Positions 20,722 through 29,677 are shown, counted from the first letter of the stretch. The stretch is 64,000 nucleotides of DNA from JBEHWX01 sp048498995 (GCA_048498995.1 JBEHWX010000001.1:1-64000), one strand, 5' to 3'. Program-made: numbers and translations. Notes: generated by a model not told the origin, from the sequence alone.

Positions 20722-23592
20722 TTACTCCGCCTGCTGGTGGAAGAGATGCTCGGTGCCCCGCATGCAGGCATCCTCCTCCTCCTGGCTCCGGACCGTCGTG
20801 GCCTCCACCGAGCCCTTCGGATCGACGTAGATCCGCATGTCGTCCGGATCGTGATCGCGATCGAAGCGGACGACGCCGTCGACGATGGTTCGCTGGCAGA
20901 TGGCGTAGACCGAGAGGGGATTGGCGCTGAAGATCGCGAGGTCGGCATCCTTCCCAACCTCGATCGAGCCGACGCGGGAGTCGATGCCGAGCTGGCGCGC
21001 CGGGTTGATCGTGATCAGCGCCAGCGCCTCGTCCGGCGTGAGCCCGCCGTAGCGCTGCGCCTTGGCGGCCTCGTGGTTCAGATGGCGGTCGAGCTCCGGG
21101 GAGTCGGAATTGATCGAGGTGACCACGCCGTTGCGGGTGAGGATGGCGGCGTTGTAGGCCGTCGAATAGTAGACTTCGAACTTGTAGGCCCACCAGTCGG
21201 AGAAGACCGATGCGCCGGCGCCGAACGCGGCCAGCTCCGGCGCCACCTTGAATCCCTCGTTGACGTGCTGGAACACCAGTCGCTTGATCCCGAAGTCGCG
21301 GAACACCTTCATTACCATCAGGATCTCGTCGGCGCGGTAGGAGTGGCAGTTGACGATGATGTTCCCCTTGAGGATATCCGAGAGAACCTCCATCCGGAGA
21401 TCGTACGGCGGCGGCACCGCTCCCTTCTCCCCCTTCGTGCGCTCGTAGCGATCCTTGGCCTGCATGTAGCGCTGCGCCTCGGTGAACGCCTGGCGCATCA
21501 CCATCTCCACTCCCATGCGGGTGGAGGGCTGCACGCCGAAGCCCTTGCCGTGGACGCGCGTGGGGTTCTCGCCGAGCGCGAACTTGATCGTCCTCGGCGC
21601 CCCCTCCATCACCAGCGCGGAAGGATCGGTGACGCCGTAGCGGAGCTTGATCGTCTGGCACTGTCCGCCGATCACGTTGGCCGAGCCATGCATGATGTGC
21701 GACTCGGTGACGCCGCCGGCCAGCGCGCGGTAGATGTTGATGTCGTTCGGGTCGAGCACGTCGCGGATCGCCACCTCGGCGGTGACCGGGTTGGTCCACT
21801 CGTTGACCTCGCCGCTGACGGCGTTGTGGGAGTGGGCGTCGATGATTCCCGGCATCACGAACTGTCCGGTGGCGTCGATGGTGTCGACGCCGCGCGGCGC
21901 GGAGAGCCCCTTGCCGACGGCGGCGATCTTCCCATCCTGCACCAGGATGTCGGTGTTGGCGAGCGTTCCCTTGGTGACGGTGAGGACCGTCGCGTTCCGG
22001 ATCAGCATGCTCCCCTTGACGTTGCGGGAGCGGATGCCGGTGAGCGCGGGGTTCAGCAGCAGGCTGTCGCCGGCGGTGGAGGCGGCATCGCCGGCCACCG
22101 CGGCGGTATCCTTGCCGGCTGGCTTCGCCTCGTACCGGTACTGCCGGCCGTTGACGTAGACGTAGCGAACCTGGGTGCCGCGCCGGAAGTAGGGGCCGTC
22201 GGTGACGACGAGGTTGGCCATCTTTCCCGGCTCCACGGTGCCGAGGCTCGACTCCATTCCGAGCAGGCGCGCGGCGTCCACGGTGAGGGCGGCCAGCGCC
22301 TGGTTGGTATCCAGGCCGTTGCCGAGCATCAGCGTCATGTTCTCGCGGATCTCGGCCAGCTTGGCGCCGAAGGTGGCGAAGCCGTAGGTGAGTCCGTCGC
22401 GACGGAGCCTGGCGGGGCTGGCGTAGTACTGCTTGCGGTAGAGGCGCTGGCGTGCCTCGAGGCGCGTCTTCTCTCCCTGAACATCCTGCCAGGTGAGGGT
22501 GCGGCGGTCGCTGACGAAGGGGCTGTTGCTCGGCGTCACGGCGTGGACGGTGTCGGCGGCGCGGGTCGAATCCTTCGACCCGGCGCTATCGTTCCGATCC
22601 TCTTTCCGTTCGCGCGGCAGGTCGAGCGAGAGGAACAGGGGGATGTTCTTCCCCTTGAGCTCCGGGGCCAGGTCGGAGCCTTCCTTCAGGCCGGCGATCA
22701 CCAGCGGAAACCCGAGCTCCTGGCTCAGCTTCACGGCGCGGCGCGCCTCCAGCGCGTTCTCGGCGCGGAACACCACCGGGGTTCGCCCCTCGATCACCGG
22801 AAAGAAGGCGTAGAGCGTTTCATCGTACGGCGGGCGCTCCAGTCCGGCCGGACGCTCGTCGTAGAGCGACTGGATCTGGCGGCGCCGGGAGGCCTCACGA
22901 TAGAGCTGGCGCCACTTGGCCATGATCCCCATCGGCGTGGCCGGATAGACATCCCCGATGGCCGGATCGAACTGCGCGAAGAGCCCGCTGCCGCCGCGGA
23001 GCACCATCTCCTCCGGAGCGTCGCCGCCGAGCAGCACGAGCGCGCTCGATCCGGGGAGCATCTGTCCGTAGGGAACGGAGCGGGCAACGGTGAATCCGAG
23101 CATCCTGAGCGAGTCGACCGAGCCGTCGTCCGGCTTGAGGAGCGAGCGGACGTCGCGGGCCGGGAGAATGCCGGCGCGGTCGTAGGGGGGATCTCCGGGA
23201 CGTGGGACCTTGGTCGGCTTTTCATCCTTCGGCTTCGGCACGCCGGCGTGCGAGAGCCCGTCGATGAAGCCGGCGTAGACGGTGAGGGAATCCCCCTCGA
23301 TCACCTGCGCGTCCGGCGGAATCGGGATGCCGGCGCCGACGGCGACGATCACGCCGTTGCGGGCCACGACGGTTCCCCGCTCGATGATCCTCCCCGGCGC
23401 CTGCACGATTCGGGCGTTCCGGATGGCGAAGGCGCGGGTGATCGGCGGCAGGGAAATCTCCGCGGTGCTGGGCGGGCCATCGTCCTGCGCGTGGAGCGCG
23501 GGAGCCAGAACCAGGGTCGAGGCGGCGACCAGGAGCATCCGGACGGTACGGAACAGGGAAAGCTCGCCGCGGCAGGTGGAAGAAATACCCAT
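20722..23592 (-). CDS. Secreted tandem amidohydrolase (two domains)
   Basis: A 956-residue protein with an N-terminal signal (ending ALHAQ) and two amidohydrolase modules. The first (about 50-440) has lost the motif (FIDGLSH). The second (about 500-950) is intact by eye: PGIIDAHSHN, a Lys in PRTIKFALG, His in NCHSYRAD and QHVNEGF, and Asp in INSDSPELDRH. Substrate cannot be told; imidazolonepropionase-like and dipeptidase-like members share these features. ATG 23592 was chosen for a normal signal length; ATG 23646 is an alternative preceded by GGAGG. The next gene downstream is a motif-less paralogue. Confidence 0.88.
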   Translation of the reverse strand: MGISSTCRGELSLFRTVRMLLVAASTLVLAPALHAQDDGPPSTAEISLPPITRAFAIRNARIVQAPGRIIERGTVVARNGVIVAVGAGIPIPPDAQVIEGDSLTVYAGFIDGLSHAGVPKPKDEKPTKVPRPGDPPYDRAGILPARDVRSLLKPDDGSVDSLRMLGFTVARSVPYGQMLPGSSALVLLGGDAPEEMVLRGGSGLFAQFDPAIGDVYPATPMGIMAKWRQLYREASRRRQIQSLYDERPAGLERPPYDETLYAFFPVIEGRTPVVFRAENALEARRAVKLSQELGFPLVIAGLKEGSDLAPELKGKNIPLFLSLDLPRERKEDRNDSAGSKDSTRAADTVHAVTPSNSPFVSDRRTLTWQDVQGEKTRLEARQRLYRKQYYASPARLRRDGLTYGFATFGAKLAEIRENMTLMLGNGLDTNQALAALTVDAARLLGMESSLGTVEPGKMANLVVTDGPYFRRGTQVRYVYVNGRQYRYEAKPAGKDTAAVAGDAASTAGDSLLLNPALTGIRSRNVKGSMLIRNATVLTVTKGTLANTDILVQDGKIAAVGKGLSAPRGVDTIDATGQFVMPGIIDAHSHNAVSGEVNEWTNPVTAEVAIRDVLDPNDINIYRALAGGVTESHIMHGSANVIGGQCQTIKLRYGVTDPSALVMEGAPRTIKFALGENPTRVHGKGFGVQPSTRMGVEMVMRQAFTEAQRYMQAKDRYERTKGEKGAVPPPYDLRMEVLSDILKGNIIVNCHSYRADEILMVMKVFRDFGIKRLVFQHVNEGFKVAPELAAFGAGASVFSDWWAYKFEVYYSTAYNAAILTRNGVVTSINSDSPELDRHLNHEAAKAQRYGGLTPDEALALITINPARQLGIDSRVGSIEVGKDADLAIFSANPLSVYAICQRTIVDGVVRFDRDHDPDDMRIYVDPKGSVEATTVRSQEEEDACMRGTEHLFHQQAE

Positions 23593-23996
23593 GGCGTAGT
23601 CGGGATTACGTCGGAATCGAGGAGATAGGAAGAGTTCGAGCGGCATCTTCAGCGGGCCTCCGCTCGATCGGGAATGATACGGCGGTATCCCCGGAGGTGC
23701 AATCTCAATGTTGGCCTTGCCCCGTGGTGGGAGATGGCATTCCGAATTGAGGTGCCCAGGCCAGCCCGATGGGTTGAATGATTGCGAAAATGGAAGATTC
23801 GGCCGTGACGAATAGCTCGGTCTGTAATGGTATCGAAATTGAACTAGTACGAAACGAAGTGTGAGGGCTTCCTTTCCCGATCCGGCGCTCACGACGAGGT
23901 GCACGAAGGCGTGCCCAAGGGCATGCCCGAGGGAAGGCCGGATGGGGAAGCGGAGTCCGAGACGAAGTGGGGATTCAAGTGGAGGAGGATGTGACG
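23593..23996. other. Divergent intergenic region
   Basis: Lies between the tandem amidohydrolase (minus) and the TIGR03118 lipoprotein (plus), so both promoters must be here. The part around 23800-23870 is AT-richer, but I cannot fix promoter elements. Confidence 0.5.
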
Positions 23997-25088
23997 ATGA
24001 GGTACGGGAAGAAAACGATGCCGATGCTGGCCGCGCTCGGAGCAGCGGCGGCACTGATCGCGGGATGCTCCGGTGATGCGGCCACGAGCCCGAACGTCCG
24101 GGGGAACGACAATCCGTTGAACCCGCCGGGTGTCTCCGGCAGCTCGTTCCGTCAGGTGAATCTCGTCTCGGCCGTGGGCGCCGCCGGCGTGGGACATCAG
24201 GATCCGACGCTGGTCAACCCCTGGGGTATCGCCACCGGGCCCGATGGGGAGATCTGGATATCGTCCACCGGAAGCAGGACTTCCGCCGCCTACAGCGCGG
24301 ATGGAAGCAAGGGACGGGAGATCACGATCCCTTCGTCCCCCTCGGGAACGGCGCCGGCGCCGATCGGCATCATCTACAATCCGACTGTCGACTTCCTGAT
24401 TCCGAAGAGAAGCTTCAGCCGGATCATCGTCGCCAACGGCACCGGCACGATCGCCGCGTGGGATTACGAGCTCGGCTCGGCGGCCACCGTGGTGGCCGAT
24501 CGGAATCCGGACGGGGCCGGCTATACCGGGCTGACGATCGCGCGCCGCGGCGACGCCAATTATCTGTACGTGGCCAACTTCCGGCAGGGGAAGATCGACA
24601 TCTTCGATCGCGATTTCATCTATCGCGGCTCCTTCTCCGATCCCGGCATGGCCTCCGGCTACTCGCCGTTCAACATCCGGGAGATCGACGGGATGCTCTA
24701 CGTGACCTACGCGATGCGCGGCGGCGACGCGGCGGATGAGGTAACCGGCAACGGGCTCGGCTCGGTGGTGGTGTTCAATCCCAACGGACAGGTGGCCCGG
24801 CGCTTCGCCAGCGGCGGCTCGCTCAACGCCCCGTGGGGAATCGCCAAGGCGCCGGCTTCCTACGGCTCGCTGGCCGGCAAGATCCTGGTCGGCAACTTCG
24901 GTGACGGAAAGATCAACGTGTACGACGCCAACGGCGGATTCATGGGACAGATGGCCGACGCCTCCGGAACGCCGGTCGCGATCGACGGGCTCTGGGGCCT
25001 GGCGTTCGACAACGGCGGTCGGCTCTACTTCACCGCCGGCTCCGACGGCGAGCAGGGTGGCCTCTTCGGCTACCTGGCGGCGATGTGA
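23997..25088 (+). CDS. TIGR03118 family lipoprotein
   Basis: A 363-residue lipoprotein. The signal ends with the lipobox LIAGC (Cys23), followed by a Ser/Asn/Pro linker and one long domain matching TIGR03118: QVNLVSAVGAAGVGHQDPTLVNPWGIATG, then IIYNPTVDF, GYTGLTIAR, YLYVANFRQGKIDIFD, LNAPWGIAKAP and IDGLWGLAFDNGG. The repeated 'PWGIA' and 'GLAF' turns suggest a six-bladed propeller; no reaction is known. GGAGGAGG eight bases before ATG 23997 sets the start. It is transcribed alone, away from the amidohydrolases. Confidence 0.9.
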   Translation: MRYGKKTMPMLAALGAAAALIAGCSGDAATSPNVRGNDNPLNPPGVSGSSFRQVNLVSAVGAAGVGHQDPTLVNPWGIATGPDGEIWISSTGSRTSAAYSADGSKGREITIPSSPSGTAPAPIGIIYNPTVDFLIPKRSFSRIIVANGTGTIAAWDYELGSAATVVADRNPDGAGYTGLTIARRGDANYLYVANFRQGKIDIFDRDFIYRGSFSDPGMASGYSPFNIREIDGMLYVTYAMRGGDAADEVTGNGLGSVVVFNPNGQVARRFASGGSLNAPWGIAKAPASYGSLAGKILVGNFGDGKINVYDANGGFMGQMADASGTPVAIDGLWGLAFDNGGRLYFTAGSDGEQGGLFGYLAAM

Positions 25089-25162
25089 TCCCGCGCCCGA
25101 GGCAATCGTGACGCGGATGGAATGTGATTGGAACGCGGATGTGATGGAATGGGGTTGGGTGT

Positions 25163-25206
25163 AACGACCGAGGGAGGGTGCCACGCGGCGCGCTCCCTTC
25201 GTCGTT
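25163..25206 (+). terminator. Hairpin after the TIGR03118 gene
   Basis: An imperfect stem: AACGAC pairs with GTCGTT and, inside, GAGGGAG pairs with CTCCCTT, 75 bases after the stop. Confidence 0.6.
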
Positions 25207-25343
25207 GTTCCGTGTGCGCCAAATGTGTGGGGTTCCCAGGAGGCCGTTCATCGTAAGGCGCGTTGCGGGCGCACACCTAACTACTTGATTGTAAGCTCTT
25301 CAACAGGCACATTGACCAGTACAGAAAACATGGCGGAGATCGT

Positions 25344-25616
25344 ATGGTAGTGATGAGTTATACTCAAGCTCGGGATCACCTGGCCGAAGTGCTTGATAAG
25401 GCAGTCCATGATCGGGAAGTGATAGTTATCAGCCGACGAAATCGCGAAGATGTTTGCGTGATAGCGGCCTCGGAGCTGTCGGGGTTATTGGAAACCGCGC
25501 ATCTGTTCCGCTCTCCCAAAAATGTCGAGAGACTTCGCTCCGCCATCGAACGCGCACGCGCGGGGGAGGAAGATTCCGAGTCGTTGGATGATCTGCGATC
25601 CGAATTGGGGCTCTGA
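25344..25616 (+). CDS. YefM/Phd family antitoxin
   Basis: A 90-residue antitoxin. The N-terminal half shows the family signature (MSYTQARDHLAEVLDKAV, then EVIVISRRNREDVCVIAASEL), which forms the DNA-binding dimer; the C-terminal half is acidic and helical (RARAGEEDSESLDDLRSEL) and would wrap the toxin. The complex usually represses its own promoter. GGAG lies before ATG 25344; ATG 25353 is an alternative nearer the family start. The gene and its toxin are visibly lower in GC than neighbours, which fits horizontal transfer. The stop overlaps an ATG (25616) that is not in frame with the toxin domain. Confidence 0.9.
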   Translation: MVVMSYTQARDHLAEVLDKAVHDREVIVISRRNREDVCVIAASELSGLLETAHLFRSPKNVERLRSAIERARAGEEDSESLDDLRSELGL

Positions 25617-25965
25617 TGTTCACGTTGCCTGCCGGAAAGGCGCGGCAAGAAAGCAACAGAAGAGTACGCGTGTCGTTACACAAGCCCGCTCCACATCCGA
25701 AGAGCGGGCTTGTGTCATTCAACAAGAATTTCGCGAGGATCTTCAATACTGGATCGAAACTGATAAGAAGGTGGCCCTGCGAATATTGGACATCATCGCC
25801 GATGTCTTGAAACATCCGTTCGTTGGGCTCGGAAAGCCAGAGCCGCTCAAATATTTGGGATCTGATATATGGTCACGTCGAATCACCGCGGAGCACCGGC
25901 TCGTGTACATGGTTACCGGCACCAGGGTCGACTTCTTGATGTGTCGCTATCACTACGATCGATAG
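25588..25965 (+). CDS. YoeB/Txe-type mRNA interferase, 5' end disturbed
   Basis: From about 25717 the frame encodes nearly a full YoeB/Txe toxin: EFREDLQYW, ETDKK, HPFVGLGKPEPLKYLG, WSRRI, EHRLVYMV and the terminal RYHYDR, which include the catalytic Glu, Arg and His expected for ribosome-dependent mRNA cleavage. No ATG, GTG or TTG occurs in this frame between 25591 and the domain. The nearest starts are ATG 25588 or 25522, inside the antitoxin, which would add about 43 or more foreign residues. A 14-bp inverted repeat lies exactly at the expected toxin start. Either the product is extended, or the gene is inactivated or initiates unusually. Confidence 0.7.
   Translation: MICDPNWGSDVHVACRKGAARKQQKSTRVVTQARSTSEERACVIQQEFREDLQYWIETDKKVALRILDIIADVLKHPFVGLGKPEPLKYLGSDIWSRRITAEHRLVYMVTGTRVDFLMCRYHYDR
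25678..25715 (+). repeat. Inverted repeat at the toxin start
   Basis: ACACAAGCCCGCTC (25678-25691) is the exact reverse complement of 25702-25715, with a 10-nt loop. It covers the place where the toxin ribosome site and start codon should be. Confidence 0.9.
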
Positions 25966-26043
25966 TTGGGAATCGGACGGTAGGCCCGTGATGCTGCATG
26001 TTTCATACGACCCACCCCAATCATCCTCGCCGCCGTCACCCCC

Positions 26044-27225
26044 TCATTCATCCGCCTCTTTCGGATACTCCTTCCGCGTGCCCGCGTACAGCTCGTACTC
26101 GAGGAGGCGGCAGTCGATGGTCGTATTGTAGAACGGGATCTTCCGCTTGGTCCGGAGCCCGACCCGCTTGGCCAGATCGGCGTTGCCGGTGAAGATGTAG
26201 CCCATGTAGCCCTGGCAGCGCTGCTTGAAGAAGTCGCCGATCGCCGCGTAGGTCGATTCCAGCTCCCGGACCGATCCGAGCCGGGCGCCGTACTCCGGGT
26301 TGAGAAGCACGATGCCTCCCCCCTCCGGAACCGTGGTGCTGGCGAAGTCGCACACCTCGAACTCGATCAAGTGATCCACGCCGGCGGTCGCCGCGTTTTT
26401 GCGCGCGGCATCCACCGCGTTCGGGTCGATGTCGCTGGCGATGATCCGTCCGTCGAGCTCGCGCGCGGCGGCCGAGCGCGCCTCGCTCCTCAGCTTCTTC
26501 CAGCTCTCGGGATCATATCCCAGCAGGTGCATGAAGCCGTAGTTGTTCCGGAGCAGCCCGGGCGCCTTGCCGAGCCCAAAGAGCGCCCCCTCGATCGCCA
26601 GCGTGCCGCTGCCGCACATCGGGTTGACCAGATTTCCCTGACCGTTCCAGGCCGAGGCCTCGATCACCGCGGCGGCCAGCGTCTCCTGCATCGGCGCCTT
26701 GAACGGAATCTTCCGGTAGCCTCGCCGCATCAGCGGCTCCCCGGACGTGTCGATGAAGATCGACGCGCGCTCGCCATGCCAGTGGAGAAAGATCACCGTC
26801 CGGGTGGTGTCGGGGCCGGAGTCGGGACGCCGACCCACGCGCGAGGCGATCCGGTCGACGATCGCGTCCTTGGTGCGGACGTTGGCGAACTGGGTGTTGT
26901 TGATCGTCGGCGTGTCGACCGAGGAGATCACGCTCAGGTAGCCGTCGGCGTCGATGTACTCCTCCCACGGCATTTCGAAGAGCCGCGCGTGGAGCCGGTC
27001 GGGATTGCGGGCATCGAACGTGGCCAGATGGAAGAGCACGCGATGGCCGGTTCTGACGTGCAGGTTCAGGCGCATCGCGTCGAGCATCGTCCCCTCGGTG
27101 AGGATGCCGGTGACGAGCTCCTCGCGGATCGGGAGGGAGAGCGCCTCCACCTCGGCGCGGAGATAGGGGGTGATCCGCTTCGGGCAGGTGACGAGGATCG
27201 TACTGGTGCGCGTGAAGATCGACAT
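26044..27225 (-). CDS. THUMP-type rRNA N2-guanine methyltransferase (RlmL-like)
   Basis: A 393-residue class I SAM methyltransferase of the COG0116 group, which methylates 23S rRNA guanine. It begins with a ferredoxin-like and THUMP part (LVTCPKRITPYLRAEVEAL ... RTKDAIVDRIASRVGRRPD), then RRGYRKIPFKAPMQETLAAAVI, the SAM site NPMCGSGTLAIEG, IIASDIDPNAV and motif IV NPEYGARLG. The family motif is usually NPPY; here the second Pro is Glu. It lacks the C-terminal RlmK half of the fused E. coli enzyme. It converges with the toxin gene and stands apart from the DUF4385 gene by 130 bases. Confidence 0.9.
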   Translation of the reverse strand: MSIFTRTSTILVTCPKRITPYLRAEVEALSLPIREELVTGILTEGTMLDAMRLNLHVRTGHRVLFHLATFDARNPDRLHARLFEMPWEEYIDADGYLSVISSVDTPTINNTQFANVRTKDAIVDRIASRVGRRPDSGPDTTRTVIFLHWHGERASIFIDTSGEPLMRRGYRKIPFKAPMQETLAAAVIEASAWNGQGNLVNPMCGSGTLAIEGALFGLGKAPGLLRNNYGFMHLLGYDPESWKKLRSEARSAAARELDGRIIASDIDPNAVDAARKNAATAGVDHLIEFEVCDFASTTVPEGGGIVLLNPEYGARLGSVRELESTYAAIGDFFKQRCQGYMGYIFTGNADLAKRVGLRTKRKIPFYNTTIDCRLLEYELYAGTRKEYPKEADE

Positions 27226-27355
27226 GCGTGTTCCATGCGGGCGGAGCCGGGCTCCGCGAATATCGGAGAGAGTAATGTGAGGCGCGACGCGGAGAGTCCG
27301 CCATCGGCATCGAGGAAGGGCGCGCGTGGGAGATGCCGCGAACGAGCGCGGGGGA

Positions 27356-27823
27356 TCACGACGCGTCGCCGCCGGATTCGTGGCGCTGGCGATGCTGCTG
27401 TTTCAGCCGGAGATACTCCGGATCCTCCCGCACGGCGCGCCACATCCGGCGGAAGATCTCGGCCGATTCGGCCTTGACCGGATCGACGTCGACGGGAAGA
27501 ACGCCGGAGCGGTCGGCATTCCATTTCCGACCGCTCCGGTGATTGGCGTAGCGTCTGGCGCGGGTGAAGCCCATCTGCAGGAACTTGCGCGCCATGTCCA
27601 TCCCCACGAAATCCTCCGCGGCGCGATAGGCCAGGTAGCGCTCGTGGATCGCCTCGGCCGAGCGGCGCGCCGTCTCGGGATCCTTGAAGCGCCAGAGCGG
27701 AAGGATCTCCGATTTGTACGGCTCGGCCACCAGCACCCCTTCCTCTCCCCGGCCGATCCGGTAGAGCTCGGGATGGCGCCGGAAATCGACACCGCGATAC
27801 TTGTCGGCCGCTGCTGCTCCCAT
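27356..27823 (-). CDS. DUF4385 family protein
   Basis: A 155-residue protein that matches DUF4385 through its length: KYRGVDFRRHPELYRIGRGEEGVL, AEPYKSEILPLWRFKDPETA, FVGMDMARKFLQMGFTRARRYANH and KAESAEIFRRMW. The function is unknown. It is soluble, with no signal. The ATG at 27823 begins just before the conserved region. It follows the cyclophilin gene by 92 bases on the same strand, with a short 13-bp tandem array in the gap. Confidence 0.88.
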   Translation of the reverse strand: MGAAAADKYRGVDFRRHPELYRIGRGEEGVLVAEPYKSEILPLWRFKDPETARRSAEAIHERYLAYRAAEDFVGMDMARKFLQMGFTRARRYANHRSGRKWNADRSGVLPVDVDPVKAESAEIFRRMWRAVREDPEYLRLKQQHRQRHESGGDAS

Positions 27824-27846
27824 GCCCGGATTCCCCCGCACGCCAC

Positions 27847-27898
27847 GTGCCGACACGCAGTGCCGACACGGTGTGCCGACACCGCGTACCGACGCCGC
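27847..27898. repeat. Degenerate 13-bp tandem array, 4 units
   Basis: Four adjacent 13-bp units of the form GTGCCGACACNNN, the last one decayed. The array lies between the DUF4385 start and the cyclophilin stop. Confidence 0.85.
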
Positions 27899-27915
27899 AT
27901 CGGCGCGGTGGCCGA

Positions 27916-28413
27916 TCAGTCCTGCTTGCCCGGCTCGATGGTGACCTTCTCCATCGTCACCTGCTCGACCGGACGGTCTCCCTGCCCGGTGCGGGTGGTC
28001 GCGATCGAGTCGACCACATCCTGCCCCTCGGTGACGCGGCCGAAGATCGTGTAATTCGGCGGCAGCGGGTAGTCGACGTGCATGATGAAGAACTGGCTGC
28101 CGTTCGTGTTCGGTCCGGCATTGGCCATGGCGACGGTCCCCTTCTTGTAGCCGGTGCGGTAGACCTCGGAGCTCGGGTTGATCTCGTCGTTGAAGCGGCC
28201 GCCCCATGCGGATTCGCCGCCGCGTCCGCTGCCGGTGGGATCGCCACCCTGAATCATGAAGTTGTTGATGACGCGATGGAAGATGACGCCATCGTAGTAG
28301 CCCCGCTCGGCGAGCGTGGCGAAGTTCTCGGTGGTCTTCGGAGCATCCTGCTCCAGCAGCTCGAACTTGATCGTCCCATGGTTGGTCTTGATGACCGCGG
28401 TACGGTTGGCCAT
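27916..28413 (-). CDS. Cyclophilin-type peptidyl-prolyl isomerase
   Basis: A 165-residue cytoplasmic cyclophilin that speeds proline cis-trans changes in folding proteins. The core is complete: AVIKTNHGTIKFELLEQDAPKTTENF, YYDGVIFHRVINNFMIQGGDPTG with the active-site Arg, NGSQFFI, and the FGRVTEGQDVV stretch. There is no signal peptide. A strong ribosome site (GAGGAG) sits right before the ATG. The start lies 8 bases after the DUF3293 stop, so the two are co-transcribed. Confidence 0.95.
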   Translation of the reverse strand: MANRTAVIKTNHGTIKFELLEQDAPKTTENFATLAERGYYDGVIFHRVINNFMIQGGDPTGSGRGGESAWGGRFNDEINPSSEVYRTGYKKGTVAMANAGPNTNGSQFFIMHVDYPLPPNYTIFGRVTEGQDVVDSIATTRTGQGDRPVEQVTMEKVTIEPGKQD

Positions 28414-28421
28414 GATCTCCT

Positions 28422-28880
28422 CTATCGATTGCGTTGAGGTTGGTCGTCCCGGCTCTCTTCCGGCTCAAGGCAGAAGAGCAGCTCGGGGGGAGCTCCGCGA
28501 CGTCCGACGACTATCGCGTTCTGCTCGAAGTCGCGGCCGACGAGCCGCGCCTCCCGGCGCGGGATGCCGACGATGAACGCTCCCCGCTCGGAAGGCCAGG
28601 TGTCGTCGTCGTCGATTCCCTTGCTCGAAAAGATCGTGTATCCTTCTCCGTCGAGGCGCGCCAGCAGCCGCGCGTGCCGCTCGCGGTTGGCCTCGTGCGG
28701 CTCCTGCTCCGATCGGGGATTGTAGGCCGTGATGAAGGCCCACTCCTCGGCGCCGAGATCGTTCAGCAGCGCGTCGATCTCCGGACTCTCCTGTCCGATG
28801 CGAAAGAAGAACGGGGCTTCCGGCGCCTCCACCTGATACGCCGTTGCCGTGTATGCCTGCTCCTGTTCCCGTCTGTCCAT
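28422..28880 (-). CDS. DUF3293 domain protein
   Basis: A 152-residue soluble protein of the DUF3293 family: FITAYNPRSEQEPHEANRERHARLLARLD, then DTWPSERGAFIVGIPRREARLVGRDFEQNAIVVG, which is the typical family ending before a short charged tail. No function is known for the family. It is the first gene of a pair with the cyclophilin (8-base gap). The start at 28880 precedes a variable lead of about 20 residues, and a GGAG-rich stretch lies upstream. Confidence 0.88.
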   Translation of the reverse strand: MDRREQEQAYTATAYQVEAPEAPFFFRIGQESPEIDALLNDLGAEEWAFITAYNPRSEQEPHEANRERHARLLARLDGEGYTIFSSKGIDDDDTWPSERGAFIVGIPRREARLVGRDFEQNAIVVGRRGAPPELLFCLEPEESRDDQPQRNR

Positions 28881-28990
28881 CCAGTCTCCTCCCGGTTATG
28901 CGTCGATGACCGGATCCGGGAGATCCAAGATCCGTGCCCGTCGCATGTTCCAGTGCGAGGAGTAGAGACCGGGGCGCGCGCTTTCGAGGC

Positions 28991-29677
28991 TCATTCGGCC
29001 GGCCGCGCGTGGGAGAGGAGGAGCGCCTGGAGCGACGGGATGTCGTCGCAGAGCTCGTCGGCGCCGGCTTCCAGCAGCTCGTCGCGGCCGCCGTAGCCGT
29101 AGGTGACGCCGATGGTCGGCATGCCGTTGCGGCGCGCGCCGATCACGTCGTGCTTCCGGTCGCCGACCATCACCGCGCGCGCCGGATCGAGTCGCTCGGC
29201 GTCGATGATGTGGGCGATCAGCTCGCCTTTATCGCTTCGCGTGCCGTCGAGCTCGGCGCCGTAGCAGGCGTGAAAGCTCGCGGCGATACCGAGGGTCGCG
29301 AGGATACGCTCGGCGTACACGCGCGGCTTCGATGTTGCCAGCAGAATCGTGGATCGCGTTCGGTTGCGAAGGCGGTGTAGGCAATCGGCCGCGCAAGGAT
29401 ACATCTCCTGCTGGAGTATTCCAAGCTCGGCGAAGCGCTCGCGGTAGAAGCCGATGCCCCGGTCGATCAGCGCCGGATCGTCGCTGCCGAGGAGCGTGGC
29501 GAGCGACTGTTGCAGCGGAGGGCCGATGCACCAGTCCAGGCGCTCGACGGGCGCCGGCGCGCCGAGTCGGTCGAGCGCGTGAAGAATCGAGGAGGTGATC
29601 CCCTCGTACGGATCGCTGAGCGTGCCGTCGAGGTCGAAGAGGATCGCGTCGTATCTGGGAAGATCTGACATCGGCAA
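28991..29677 (-). CDS. HAD hydrolase, phosphoglycolate phosphatase type
   Basis: A 228-residue HAD phosphatase. Motif I is FDLDGTLSD (Asp15 nucleophile, Asp17 acid/base), followed by a helical cap (about 25-90), motif II in LLATSKP, motif III Lys in SDKGELI and motif IV GDRKHDVIGARRNG. This arrangement is that of Gph/PpaX-like enzymes acting on small phosphate esters; the exact substrate is not evident. It is cytoplasmic. ATG 29671 is an alternative start. The gene is about 110 bases from DUF3293 and may share its transcript. Confidence 0.93.
   Translation of the reverse strand: MPMSDLPRYDAILFDLDGTLSDPYEGITSSILHALDRLGAPAPVERLDWCIGPPLQQSLATLLGSDDPALIDRGIGFYRERFAELGILQQEMYPCAADCLHRLRNRTRSTILLATSKPRVYAERILATLGIAASFHACYGAELDGTRSDKGELIAHIIDAERLDPARAVMVGDRKHDVIGARRNGMPTIGVTYGYGGRDELLEAGADELCDDIPSLQALLLSHARPAE

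Noticed and set aside
20695..23628. A 977-codon plus-strand frame opposite the tandem amidohydrolase
   Set aside because: Mirror frame with Arg/His/Gly-rich composition; the minus strand has the family motifs.
25616..25810. A 64-codon frame starting on the antitoxin stop, possible toxin
   Set aside because: It does not encode the YoeB signature; the toxin domain is in another frame.
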